A DNA stretch of 26,725 nt from a virus (IMGVR_UViG_3300042385_001021:1-26725); one strand, 5' to 3'. Numbered from the stretch's first letter, positions 8,545 to 16,132 are shown. Program-made: numbers and translations. Notes: generated by a model from the letters alone, not told the origin.

Positions 8545-9783
8545 TTAGTCTGGTCGGTCAAATACAAGCATATTTTCAGTAAAGAAGTTATCATAAGGTT
8601 CACAGTTAATAGATATTTTATCCATTTGAACTTCTACATTTTCAACTGCTGTAATAGGTACCCATGTTCCTTCTCTATAGTGATAAACTTCATAAGTAGT
8701 GTCTATATATGATGATTGCAAAAATTGTGTAACTCCATCTTTTTTAACTAGAACATAGTGTGCAGGTGTATACAATACTCCATTAATATAAATAAAACTT
8801 TCAGCAGTTCCTGGAATTACAGACATAACAGTTGTTTCAACAACACGATCATTTGTTAAATCTATGTCAGAAGATGTCCATTCTGTCCAATTTGTTGTTG
8901 TTGTATCTCCACCTAAATCCATTGCATATACAACATCTCCAACAACTAAATCTTCAATAAATTTAGTGCCTGTTGGCGTTAATATTTTTGTTTGAACTGC
9001 AATTGAATCTCCCCAAGTGTGAAATCCAAAACCGTAAGCACCGAAAGCACCGAAGGCACCGAAAGCACCGAAGGCACCGAAAGCACCGAAGGCACCGAAG
9101 GCACCGAAGGCACCGAAAGCACCGAAGGCACCGAAGGCACCAAATGGTGTAAAAGCAAATGCTGAAGGTGTTGTTACTGTATTAGAGTTTTCTGAGTTTG
9201 CTGAATTTCCATTAGCATTTGTTGAATATACATAATAATATTGCGATGTACCAGCAGTTTCTGCAACTAATTTAGTTATAACTGCTGCTCCAACAGCATA
9301 TGTTGGCCCATCAGAAGAAACTACTGTATTCCCAGTAATTGCACTTCCACCATTGGCATTAATTGTCCAGTTAACTGTATCTCCTTGTGGAGCATCTCCA
9401 TATGTTGTAGTGGTTCCAATTGTTGGTGCTTGAGGTACTGTTGTAGCAGTAATTGAATTTGATGCACTTGATGCAGCAGATGATCCATAAGCACTATTTG
9501 CTACTACCGTAAATGTATATGCTGTGTTTGATTGAAGTCCAGTAACTGTAATTGGAGAGGTTGCTGATGTTCCAGTAAAAGATCCTGGAGATGATGTAGC
9601 AGTATATCCACTTACTACAGCAGTGTTTCCTGAAGTTGCAGGAGTAAAGGTAACAGTTGCAGCACCATTATTATATGCCCGTGCAGTTCCGACATCTGTT
9701 GCTGTTCCTATTGTTGGTGCATTTGGAACAATAAAGTTATCCTGTGCTGCTGCTTTAATACCCTTTTTTCTACCTGCTGCCAT
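8545..9783 (-). CDS. FN3-domain virion protein with Gly-Ala-Phe repeat and C-terminal Hint-like domain
   Basis: The protein has 412 residues. Residues 18-110 and 113-210 look like two fibronectin type III beta-sandwiches. A linker of about eleven Gly-Ala-Phe triplets follows. Residues about 258-412 resemble a Hint (hedgehog/intein) autoprocessing fold: 'TKILTPTGTKFIEDLVVGDVVYAMD' corresponds to the first block, 'TPAHYVLV' contains the TxxH motif (Thr339, His342), and the C-terminal 'YDNFFTENMLVFD' matches the last block. The usual first Cys appears as Ser260, and the usual final His-Asn is Phe-Asp, so C-terminal cleavage is probably lost. N-terminal cleavage by an acyl shift at Ser remains possible. 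The start has AGGAAGAGGA about 5 nt upstream. A tail or fibre role is inferred from the FN3 domains and the neighbours. Confidence 0.72.
   Translation of the reverse strand: MAAGRKKGIKAAAQDNFIVPNAPTIGTATDVGTARAYNNGAATVTFTPATSGNTAVVSGYTATSSPGSFTGTSATSPITVTGLQSNTAYTFTVVANSAYGSSAASSASNSITATTVPQAPTIGTTTTYGDAPQGDTVNWTINANGGSAITGNTVVSSDGPTYAVGAAVITKLVAETAGTSQYYYVYSTNANGNSANSENSNTVTTPSAFAFTPFGAFGAFGAFGAFGAFGAFGAFGAFGAFGAFGAFGAYGFGFHTWGDSIAVQTKILTPTGTKFIEDLVVGDVVYAMDLGGDTTTTNWTEWTSSDIDLTNDRVVETTVMSVIPGTAESFIYINGVLYTPAHYVLVKKDGVTQFLQSSYIDTTYEVYHYREGTWVPITAVENVEVQMDKISINCEPYDNFFTENMLVFDRPD
9038..9145 (-). repeat. 9-bp minisatellite encoding Gly-Ala-Phe repeats
   Basis: Twelve tandem 9-bp units are present, eleven being GCACCGAAA or GCACCGAAG (plus-strand reading) and the last GCACCAAAT. 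The units differ almost only at one wobble base. This near-identity suggests recent expansion by replication slippage. The unit length keeps the frame, so copy number can vary without a frameshift. Confidence 0.9.
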
Positions 9784-9806
9784 GATGTCCTCTTCCTTTT
9801 AATTTA

Positions 9807-11966
9807 TTATGCTGACAAATCTCCCATTACAACCCAAGTGTTTTCTGCTCTTTTGAAAAGAGTAGCAGATGACCATTGTGTACGTAACTTTAATCCAGGA
9901 GTACTGTTTACTGTTACTCCTACTGCTCCAGCAATTGTTACTTGTCCCGCTCCAACTTGAAGTACATCAATAGAAGTTCCTACTGGAAACGGTGTTGTTG
10001 AGTTTGTTGGAATTGTTAAAGTTGTTCCACTACCAGAGTTAATTTCAATAAGGTTATCTCTAAGAGATACTCCTCCTGTTGATAAGTTATAAGATGCGCT
10101 TTGAGCAGAAATTGTTGTTCGTGATGGAACACCTTCTTTTGTTTGTGTACCGTCGGTAAAAATAAATCCACCAGCAGTTGTGCTAAGAACGGCAGTTCCA
10201 TTAACCTTTAAATCTTTTCCTGAAGCAAGGTTGATATTTTCGGAAGATGTCCAAGAATCTGTAGCATCTACCCAGTTAAAGGTTTTGTCTGTTGCGCCTT
10301 TAAGTGTTATACCTCCGCCATCAGCAGTAGTATCGGTAGGAATTGCAACATCACCAAGAACAATATTCTTATCATCAACAGAAAGTTCTGTTGAGTTGAT
10401 AGTTGTGGTTGTTCCATTTACTGTTAGATCCCCTGAAAGTGTAAGGCTTGTTCCAGATATTGCGCCTGTAAATGTTGCTCCTGAAAGAGCAGCCTTTGCA
10501 TCAATTTGTGTTTGAATCGCTGAAGTTACTCCATCAACATATCCAATTTCTGTTGAAGATACGGTTGAAGAGATACCAAGTTTTGTCCAATCAATTGCTG
10601 CAGATGCGTTAATATCAGCATCAACAATTGTTCCATCAAGAATTTTTGCAGAAGTAACTGCACCATCTGCTAAATCTCCAACAAGAATTGTTCCATCAAG
10701 AATCATTGCAGATGTAACAGTTCCTGAAGGAAGAGTTACTGTTCCTGTGAATGTAGGAGAGGCTAGTGGTGCTTTAGCATCTAACTGTGTTTGAATAGCA
10801 GAGGTAACTCCATCAACATATCCAATTTCAGTTGAAGTTACGGTTCCAATTGAAGTATTTGTAGGAAGAACAACATCTCCAGTAAATGTCTTTGCTCCTC
10901 CAAGTGTTTGTGTACCTGATTTAAGCACGATGTCTGATGTATCTGAAATACCATGAACATTTGTTGTGTCTTGTTCATGAGAGGTAACATCTGCTACTAG
11001 TGCAAATGTTCCTGTTGCATCTGGAATCATTATTGTACGATCTGCTGTAGGATCTGTTGCTGCTATAGTGGTTTCAAAACCATCTGCTGTAGTACCTTCA
11101 AAAACTATTGCTTGAGAGAAAACTCCGGTATTAGTTATGTCTGATAAGTTTCCTGTTGTAATAACTGTTCCTGTTGCATCTGGAAGGGTAATAGTCCGGT
11201 CTGCGGTAGGATCTGTTATTGCTAAGGTGGTTTCAAAAGCATCTGCTGTAGCGCCTTCAAAAAGAAGTGAAGTGGTAAAAGTTTGTCCTGATGCTACTGC
11301 ATTATCAACATATCCTTTATTTGCTAGATCTCCACTTAATGTTGGTGCTGCTGCGTTAACAATTTTATAAGTATTATCTAAATCAATATTTCCAGTCATT
11401 TGACCGCCTGCTTTTGCTAAACGAAGCAGTACGTCTGACTGCATTGCAACTGTACCAGTTGTGTCAGGGAAAGTAATTGTACGATCTGCTGTGGGGTCTG
11501 TTACTGTTAAGGTAGTTTCAAAAGCGTCTGCTGTAGCACCTTCAAAAACAAGTCCTGTTGTAGCATTAATTGTTGTGCTGTTAATAGTAGTAGTTGTACC
11601 ACTTACTGTTAAATCTCCTGATACTGTAACATTTCCACTACCGTCGGCCAAAACGACTGTACCTGTTGCGTCTGGAAGAGTGATTGTCCGATCTGCTGTA
11701 GGGTCTACTACTGCTAGGGTAGTTTCAAAAGCATTTGCTGTAGCACCTTCAAATTTAATGTTTGAGCCAAATTGGGGGTTTGTTGTGCTGTCTGCGTCCA
11801 TGAAGTAATCAAGGCTTAGCCAGTGGTTGGTGCCATCACCAATTTTAAATTTATTAGTATCTGACTCGTAACCGATTTCTCCGGCTGCAAGAATTGGGCC
11901 ATTGCCACTATTGGTTGATATCCATTGGGCTGCAGTGCCTCGTCTCTGTTGCATTCTTGTTGCCAT
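9807..11966 (-). CDS. Modular tail-fibre protein A
   Basis: The 719-residue fibre begins with a small domain ('MQQRRGTAAQWISTN...GEIGYESDTNKFKIGDG') of the kind found at the base of phage tropism or tail-fibre proteins (Mtd_N-like). It continues with Thr/Ser/Asp/Gly-rich repeats such as 'DPTADRTITLPDATGTV' in at least four copies. A middle block ('TTTINST...DDKN...GGGITLKGATDKTF') is shared with protein B (12506-14251). The C-terminal 60 residues ('DVLQVGAGQVTIAG', 'WSSATLFKRAENTWVVMGDL') match the end of the 17575-18498 product. It probably forms a trimeric receptor-binding fibre on the virion. The start has a strong GGGGG Shine-Dalgarno and a leader of about 27 nt. Confidence 0.82.
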   Translation of the reverse strand: MATRMQQRRGTAAQWISTNSGNGPILAAGEIGYESDTNKFKIGDGTNHWLSLDYFMDADSTTNPQFGSNIKFEGATANAFETTLAVVDPTADRTITLPDATGTVVLADGSGNVTVSGDLTVSGTTTTINSTTINATTGLVFEGATADAFETTLTVTDPTADRTITFPDTTGTVAMQSDVLLRLAKAGGQMTGNIDLDNTYKIVNAAAPTLSGDLANKGYVDNAVASGQTFTTSLLFEGATADAFETTLAITDPTADRTITLPDATGTVITTGNLSDITNTGVFSQAIVFEGTTADGFETTIAATDPTADRTIMIPDATGTFALVADVTSHEQDTTNVHGISDTSDIVLKSGTQTLGGAKTFTGDVVLPTNTSIGTVTSTEIGYVDGVTSAIQTQLDAKAPLASPTFTGTVTLPSGTVTSAMILDGTILVGDLADGAVTSAKILDGTIVDADINASAAIDWTKLGISSTVSSTEIGYVDGVTSAIQTQIDAKAALSGATFTGAISGTSLTLSGDLTVNGTTTTINSTELSVDDKNIVLGDVAIPTDTTADGGGITLKGATDKTFNWVDATDSWTSSENINLASGKDLKVNGTAVLSTTAGGFIFTDGTQTKEGVPSRTTISAQSASYNLSTGGVSLRDNLIEINSGSGTTLTIPTNSTTPFPVGTSIDVLQVGAGQVTIAGAVGVTVNSTPGLKLRTQWSSATLFKRAENTWVVMGDLSA
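11003..11757 (-). repeat. Four copies of a ~100-bp fibre coding repeat
   Basis: Copies at about 11003-11103, 11160-11263, 11452-11551 and 11650-11757 encode variants of 'FEGATADAFETT' plus 'DPTADRTITLPDATGTV'. A fifth copy lies in the neighbouring fibre gene at about 13895-13994. Nucleotide similarity is visible by eye ('gtacgatctgctgt' type blocks). The repeats can recombine within and between the fibre genes. Confidence 0.8.
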
Positions 11967-11998
11967 AATTTAATCCCCCTAGATTTTATTCTTTCTTT

Positions 11999-12007
11999 AT
12001 TATAACA
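11999..12007 (-). promoter_or_regulatory. Extended -10 promoter for fibre protein A
   Basis: The minus strand reads TGTTATAAT. The predicted transcript has a leader of about 27 nt containing GGGGG, so this gene uses a normal ribosome binding site. Confidence 0.5.
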
Positions 12008-12012
12008 TATGA

Positions 12013-12483
12013 TTAATTAAAGTTATCTAACGGACTTCCGCCATCATAACTAGTTAACCACTCTACTGTATCGTAAAACCCTGCAATTTGTGCTGAAGAA
12101 AATACATCATCATATGCTCCTGCATCTTGAAAAATGGTAGTAATAAGTCCCGTTCCATCAATTGCAGTATCGTGAATATGTTGTCTCAAGTTTGCCGTAT
12201 CATCAAAAGTAGCAATCATGATCCATTCAGCAGCATCTGTTGAATATATTGAAAGATGTTGCGTAACTGTATCAAAATATATTTGCCCATCTACTGGTGA
12301 AACTGGAGCAGTTGATTCGGTTGGAACAACGTTTGCATTTCCAGCAACCGTATCAACATACAACTTAGTTGCTGCGTGAGTATTTTGAGTTGGGGTAGCA
12401 ACTGTAACAGTTCCTCCAAAAGTACCAGTTGTGGCTACATTTAAGCCATTCTTGACCTTGAAGTCTTTATCTGTTGTTGGCAT
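12013..12483 (-). CDS. Small tail-fibre-like protein
   Basis: The 156-residue protein starts with 'DKDFKVKNGLNV', the same N-terminal cap as protein B (12506-14251). It then has 'TQNTHAATKLYVDTVAG', a common phage fibre motif that joins repeat segments. The rest ('SPVDGQIYFDTVTQHLSIYSTD...EWIMIATFDD') resembles short fibre tip domains. The shared N-terminus suggests that the two proteins bind the same baseplate site, or that this is a short version or accessory of the long fibre. A GGGGG ribosome binding site precedes the start. It lies 22 bp downstream of the fibre B gene in the same direction. Confidence 0.7.
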   Translation of the reverse strand: MPTTDKDFKVKNGLNVATTGTFGGTVTVATPTQNTHAATKLYVDTVAGNANVVPTESTAPVSPVDGQIYFDTVTQHLSIYSTDAAEWIMIATFDDTANLRQHIHDTAIDGTGLITTIFQDAGAYDDVFSSAQIAGFYDTVEWLTSYDGGSPLDNFN

Positions 12484-12505
12484 TTACTACCCCCTACTTT
12501 TTTTG

Positions 12506-14251
12506 TTAAGCCTCGATGTATGTTTTGCTAACTTTAACAACTGTATCTGCTGCTGCGCCAGTTACTTGAAGAAGAACGTTTCCAGCACTGTAAACAGCGT
12601 TTGTTGTTCCTAGTTCAGCATTGCTAACTACATCAGCATACTCTGTTAAGTAAACGTTATTTGATCCATCAATGGTAACAAGTAATTCAATTACTTCAAT
12701 ATCAGTACCCTTTTTCATTTGTACGATATATTTAGCGCTTGAGTATGTTGTTGCTGACCATGTATCAATAGTTGTTGCAGTTGCAGCAGCAGTTCCTGTT
12801 GCAGATCCAATAAGAGCATCTGGAAGAGCAAGGCTTGTACCTGTTGCTGCTCCAATTTCTGGAGTAACAAGAGTTGGTGTATTAGCAAATACTAATGCGC
12901 CTGTTCCTGTCTCGTCTGAAATAACTCCTGCAAGTTCTGAAGATGATGTTGCAGCAAGTGCTGAGATCTTGCTTGCTGTAGTAATACCATTTGTAACTGT
13001 TGCAGCATTTCCAGTGTACTGTGTTGCTGACAGAACTTCAGTTCCATTAATCTTTAATACCTTGCCAGAAGCAAGATCCATGTGCTCAGAAGATGTCCAT
13101 GCATCAGTTGCATCAATCCATGAGAAGGTTTTGTCTGTTGTACCCTTAAGTGTAAGACCACCACCGTCAGCGCCTGCATCTGTTGGAGTTGCTACTGAAC
13201 CAAGTGTAAGGTTCTTGTCATCAACTGTGATTTCTGTTGAGTTAATTGTGGTTGTTGTACCGTTTACTGTTAAATCCCCTGACAAAACAAGAGATGTACC
13301 AGTTGCAGCACCAATGTTTGGTGTTACAAGTGTTGGGGTATTAGCAAAAACAAGTGCTCCAGTACCAGTTTCATCAGAGATGATTCCAGCAAGTTCTGAA
13401 GAAGATGTTGCTGCAAGTACGTTTAACTTATCTGTTGTTACAACAAGAGTCTTTGATGACGGGATAGTTGTACCGTTAACAGATGTAGCAGAAGCCACAC
13501 CAAGATCTGGAGTTGTAAGAGTTGGGCTTGTAAGAGTCTTGTTTGTAAGAGTCTGTGTGTTTGTAGTACCAACTACTGCACCAGTTGCACCGTGTGCTGT
13601 TGTTGATCCTGTATGTGTTGTAAGATCTGCATCAGCAGCCTTTGCATTTAATTGAGTCTGAATTGCTGATGTCACACCATCTACATAGTTAAGTTCTGTT
13701 GTAGAAAGAGTTGCTCCATCAAGAATGTTAAGTTCTGTAGAACTTGCTGACATAACAACATCTTCGTTAATTTTTGGTGATGTTAATGTTTTGTTTGTAA
13801 GAGTTTGTGTGTTTGTTGTTCCAACTACCGCACCAGATGCGCCGTGTGCTGCTGTTAGGTCTGCGTGAGTTGTAACATCTGAAGTAAGTGCTACTGTACC
13901 AGTTGCGTTTGGAAGTGTAATTGTACGATCTGCGGTTGGATCTGTAACTGCAAGTGTAGTCTCATAGGCATCTGCTGTTGCACCTTCGAAAATAATACTT
14001 TCTGTAAATACACCAACTGCTGCTGGATCTGACCATTGAACGCCATATGTTGCACCTGACGCTGCTGTGAGGACCTGTCCGTTGGTTCCAACGCCAAGAC
14101 GTGCTATTGCATCATTTGCACTACCAACAATTAAATCACCTTTAGCATCTACAGTTCCTGCGGTAATAACATTTTTACCATTAACAGTTGCTGTTTCTCC
14201 TTGAACAATTAAACCATTTTTTACTTTAAAATCTTTGTCTACTGTTGCCAT
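12506..14251 (-). CDS. Modular tail-fibre protein B
   Basis: The protein has 581 residues. Its N-terminal cap 'DKDFKVKNGLIV' is shared with the 12013-12483 product. A 'DAKGDLIVGSANDAIARLGVG' element is shared with 17575-18498, and the 'DPTADRTITLPNATGTV' repeat and the 'TTTINST...DDKN' block with protein A. The C-terminal ~95 residues ('SSAKYIVQMKKG...YLTEYADV') are homologous to the C-terminus of 14267-14713. Two internal 'LAATSSSELAG...ISDETGTGALVFANTPTLVTP' copies and two 'GTTNTQTLTNKTLTSP' copies show duplication. A receptor-binding or side-fibre role is inferred. The start has AAGGAG about 8 nt upstream. Confidence 0.82.
   Translation of the reverse strand: MATVDKDFKVKNGLIVQGETATVNGKNVITAGTVDAKGDLIVGSANDAIARLGVGTNGQVLTAASGATYGVQWSDPAAVGVFTESIIFEGATADAYETTLAVTDPTADRTITLPNATGTVALTSDVTTHADLTAAHGASGAVVGTTNTQTLTNKTLTSPKINEDVVMSASSTELNILDGATLSTTELNYVDGVTSAIQTQLNAKAADADLTTHTGSTTAHGATGAVVGTTNTQTLTNKTLTSPTLTTPDLGVASATSVNGTTIPSSKTLVVTTDKLNVLAATSSSELAGIISDETGTGALVFANTPTLVTPNIGAATGTSLVLSGDLTVNGTTTTINSTEITVDDKNLTLGSVATPTDAGADGGGLTLKGTTDKTFSWIDATDAWTSSEHMDLASGKVLKINGTEVLSATQYTGNAATVTNGITTASKISALAATSSSELAGVISDETGTGALVFANTPTLVTPEIGAATGTSLALPDALIGSATGTAAATATTIDTWSATTYSSAKYIVQMKKGTDIEVIELLVTIDGSNNVYLTEYADVVSNAELGTTNAVYSAGNVLLQVTGAAADTVVKVSKTYIEA
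12830..13435 (-). repeat. Internal duplication in fibre protein B
   Basis: Two segments (about 12830-12960 and 13300-13430) encode nearly the same ~45 residues, centred on 'SDETGTGALVFANTPTLVTP'. They flank the 'TTTINST...DDKN' block, as expected from a duplication with an insertion between the copies. Confidence 0.75.
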
Positions 14252-14266
14252 TTTTTATCTCCTTTT

Positions 14267-14713
14267 TTATGCCTTTAATCCCGTACGTGAATAACGTACA
14301 GTGATTGGGGTTATACCGATTACTGGAGTAACCGTTAAGGATACTGTATTTCCAGCACGGGAGACGCTAATGGTGCCAATATTCCCATCATTGTCAATAA
14401 GGCCATACTCAGTGACAGATACATCTGCACTGTCAGCAAGAACAACCAGTTCTGTTGCGTAGTATTTATTTTCGCCACCAGAAGTTTTTTTAATAGAGAC
14501 CGAATACTTAACAGATCTCCATTCTGTTGCATCAAAATTATCAATTACTGTAGCACTTTCAATGCCGTTGATTGTTGACTCATTGTTTCCTGCACTACCC
14601 AAATCTGTTGCTTGAGCGCTTGCTGTGTCAATAAAATCTTCAAAGTCCGTCTGTGAAGGACGATCTCCTGTTTGAAATCTTAACTTTAAGTTTGCTAGCG
14701 ATAGACGGGCCAT
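14267..14713 (-). CDS. Short fibre/baseplate protein sharing a C-terminal domain with fibre B
   Basis: The 148-residue protein has an N-terminal helical segment ('RLSLANLKLRFQTGDRPSQTDFEDFIDTA') of a type seen in phage fibre-base proteins. Its C-terminal beta-rich domain ('RSVKYSVSIKK...ELVVLADSADVSVTEYGLI') aligns by eye with the last ~95 residues of protein B. The shared domain may bind the same ligand or act as a trimerisation tip. The mRNA should be leaderless, with TGTTATAAT ending 6 nt before ATG. Confidence 0.7.
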   Translation of the reverse strand: MARLSLANLKLRFQTGDRPSQTDFEDFIDTASAQATDLGSAGNNESTINGIESATVIDNFDATEWRSVKYSVSIKKTSGGENKYYATELVVLADSADVSVTEYGLIDNDGNIGTISVSRAGNTVSLTVTPVIGITPITVRYSRTGLKA

Positions 14714-14719
14714 GTTTAT

Positions 14720-14728
14720 ATTATAACA
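14720..14728 (-). promoter_or_regulatory. Leaderless extended -10 promoter
   Basis: The minus strand reads TGTTATAAT, 6 nt, ATG (14713). Confidence 0.6.
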
Positions 14729-14736
14729 TAATTTTA

Positions 14737-15054
14737 TTACAAGATATAGTTAGAAAAACCAATAATCTGCATACCAATTCCTGGGGGATTTAAAGGATTT
14801 ATACCTTCAATACCTACATTAGTTATCTTTAATCTAAATGGAAGTATTGCATTTATTGATACCTTTTTAGAATAGTCAACTGTTTTTATACCCGAAGATT
14901 TAAAACCTTTTATTGGAGTTATTTTGGTTTTTGTTTTAACATCAGTTAAAGTTGTTTTTGAATAATTAACAGTTTTAATTTTAGAAGACTTAAAGTCTTT
15001 TACTGCAGTTACTTTTGTTTTTGCCTTAACGTCAGTTAGTGTTGCTTTAGCCAT
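14737..15054 (-). CDS. Small repeat protein, function unknown
   Basis: I do not recognise the family. The 105-residue, lysine-rich protein has a 29-residue unit in tandem: 'TLTDVKAKTKVTAVKDFKSS' and 'TLTDVKTKTKITPIKGFKSS' begin the two copies, and each continues into KIKTVNYSK or GIKTVDYSK. A hydrophobic C-terminal segment follows ('PFRLKITNVGIEGINPLNPPG'). The gene starts 3 nt after the stop of the 15058-15474 gene with no clear Shine-Dalgarno, so it is probably translated by coupling. Its position suggests a baseplate or fibre accessory. Confidence 0.7.
   Translation of the reverse strand: MAKATLTDVKAKTKVTAVKDFKSSKIKTVNYSKTTLTDVKTKTKITPIKGFKSSGIKTVDYSKKVSINAILPFRLKITNVGIEGINPLNPPGIGMQIIGFSNYIL
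14872..15045 (-). repeat. Tandem 87-bp duplication inside the 105-residue gene
   Basis: Two adjacent 87-bp units (about 14959-15045 and 14872-14958) encode the two 29-residue repeats. Nucleotide identity is clearly visible across both, which suggests a tandem duplication that has begun to diverge. Confidence 0.75.
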
Positions 15055-15057
15055 TTC

Positions 15058-15474
15058 TTATGACTGATCTGTAACTTCGCCAAGCATGATCATTTCTCCT
15101 TGACATACAGTCCAAACCCTTGTAGCATCTGTAAGTTGAACATCAAAAACATCACCAGTTCTTAGTTGTTTAGATTGAGCAGGGGTCAAAGAAACTAAAA
15201 ACTCTCCATCGCCATCAGTTACTGATTGTACTGGTACTAACTCAAATATTAAGTCATCTCCAACGTTATCAGAGTACCGTCTAAAATCGACCTCAATATC
15301 CCAATCATCGACTACAATTGGATCTCCTGCATCATCTTGTACATATATTCTAAAAGAGGCGCTATCGCCAATTACAACCGTCCAGTTAACCAATGGTGGC
15401 TTATTTCCAATATTGTAGGTAGAAGGAGCCTTTACATCCATCTCTGATTCGTCTGGATTGCGGTATTTAGCCAT
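15058..15474 (-). CDS. Baseplate-type beta-sandwich protein (paralogue 1 of 3)
   Basis: The 138-residue protein has the pattern 'VNWTVVIGDSASFRIYVQDDAGDPIVVDDW', then 'YSDNVGDDLIFEL', a 'DGEFLVSLTP' strand, and a final 'GDVFDVQLTD...GEMIMLGEVT'. The same order of elements occurs in the products of 18668-19069 and 19917-20330. It resembles the Ig-like N-terminal domains of BppU-type upper baseplate proteins in siphophages, so a baseplate or fibre-adaptor role is likely. There is no signal peptide. The gene heads a two-gene unit with the coupled 105-residue repeat protein. Its promoter is leaderless. Confidence 0.6.
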   Translation of the reverse strand: MAKYRNPDESEMDVKAPSTYNIGNKPPLVNWTVVIGDSASFRIYVQDDAGDPIVVDDWDIEVDFRRYSDNVGDDLIFELVPVQSVTDGDGEFLVSLTPAQSKQLRTGDVFDVQLTDATRVWTVCQGEMIMLGEVTDQS

Positions 15475-15480
15475 AAAGAA

Positions 15481-15489
15481 ATTATATCA
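15481..15489 (-). promoter_or_regulatory. Leaderless extended -10 promoter
   Basis: The minus strand reads TGATATAAT, 6 nt, ATG (15474). It lies about 16 bp from the divergent lysozyme promoter, so the two polymerases may compete. Confidence 0.6.
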
Positions 15490-15504
15490 CATTAAGTCTT
15501 TAAG

Positions 15505-15534
15505 TTGACTCAATATCCAAATCCATGATATACT
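15505..15534 (+). promoter_or_regulatory. Promoter of the lysozyme gene
   Basis: TTGACT, an 18-bp spacer and TATACT are present. Transcription would start near 15541, right at the foot of the hairpin at 15542-15563. Confidence 0.6.
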
Positions 15535-15541
15535 AGTGAGT

Positions 15542-15566
15542 AACACCATAACTTTATGGTGTTTTT
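15542..15566 (+). terminator. Terminator-like hairpin in the lysozyme leader
   Basis: AACACCATAA and TTATGGTGTT form a perfect 10-bp inverted repeat with a 2-nt centre, followed by TTTTGTTT on the plus strand. It sits between the promoter and the ribosome binding site AAGGAGG, so it could attenuate transcription or stabilise the 5' end of the mRNA. Confidence 0.6.
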
Positions 15567-15586
15567 GTTTCTAAGGAGGAACAGTC

Positions 15587-16132
15587 ATGACAACTAATAA
15601 GATAGTGATTGGAATACTCGCAGCAGTAACTGGAATTGCTTTGTTCTCTAATTCTAGTGCTAATGCTGAAAATAACTTGAGTAGTACCGTGTCAAAAAGT
15701 GAAACCCAAACCGCTGAGGCGGTTTTTTCAGTTTCTAAGGAAGAAAATAATAAAACTAAGAAAAAGTACAAATATGGAACCCCTCTTGAAAAAGATGAAC
15801 TAATTAAAATATTAAAGTCTGTAGGGTTTGAAGGCTATGCACTAAAAGTTGCTTGGGCAACAGTAATGAAAGAATCTATGGGTACTCCTAACTCTTGGAA
15901 TCCAAATAGAAACACTGGAGATAATTCTTATGGCCTATTTCAAATCAATATGCTAGGATCAATGGGTCAAGATCGACGGGATAAGTTTAACCTAAAGTCT
16001 AACGAAGACTTATTTGATCCAGTTAGAAATGCAGAAATCGCTTACCATATGAGTGATGGTGGTAAAGACTGGTCTGCTTGGAAGGGTATTACTTGGAAGA
16101 CTAAAGAGTGGTTAGCAAGATATCCTGATTAA
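15587..16132 (+). CDS. Secreted lysozyme/lytic transglycosylase-like endolysin
   Basis: The 181-residue enzyme probably cleaves peptidoglycan for lysis. Residues 1-27 form a Sec signal peptide: MTTNKIV, a hydrophobic core 'IGILAAVTGIALF', and Ala-Asn-Ala before the cleavage site. A polar Ser/Lys linker covers 28-65. Residues 66-181 look like a lysozyme-like (SLT) fold with the likely catalytic Glu96 in 'VMKESMG' and the family motif 'SYGLFQIN' at 114-121, then 'IAYHMSDGGKDWSAW'. A signal peptide would allow export without holin pores, although a holin-like gene lies at 20459. This is the only plus-strand gene inside the late cluster, with AAGGAGG before ATG. Its stop codon overlaps that of the convergent gene at 16129. 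An intrinsic-terminator-like hairpin lies inside the linker coding region. Confidence 0.85.
   Translation: MTTNKIVIGILAAVTGIALFSNSSANAENNLSSTVSKSETQTAEAVFSVSKEENNKTKKKYKYGTPLEKDELIKILKSVGFEGYALKVAWATVMKESMGTPNSWNPNRNTGDNSYGLFQINMLGSMGQDRRDKFNLKSNEDLFDPVRNAEIAYHMSDGGKDWSAWKGITWKTKEWLARYPD
15708..15728 (+). terminator. Intrinsic-terminator-like hairpin inside the lysozyme coding region
   Basis: AAACCGC and GCGGTTT form a perfect 7-bp stem with a TGAG tetraloop, followed by further Ts on the plus strand. It encodes part of the linker around residues 41-48. On the minus strand the stem is not followed by a T tract, so it should act on plus transcription only. Confidence 0.65.

Noticed and set aside
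9038-9145. A CRISPR-like array
   Set aside because: The units are 9 bp, contiguous and without spacers, and they encode in-frame Gly-Ala-Phe. It is a coding minisatellite.
12672-13655. A 327-codon plus-strand frame opposite fibre B
   Set aside because: It consists of Val/Ala/Ser repeats produced by the antisense of Thr/Gly/Ala fibre repeats. No start signals are present.
14280-14300. An inverted repeat (GTACGT-GAATA-ACGTAC) near the end of the 14267 gene as a terminator
   Set aside because: No T tract follows on either strand within the expected distance, and it lies in coding sequence.
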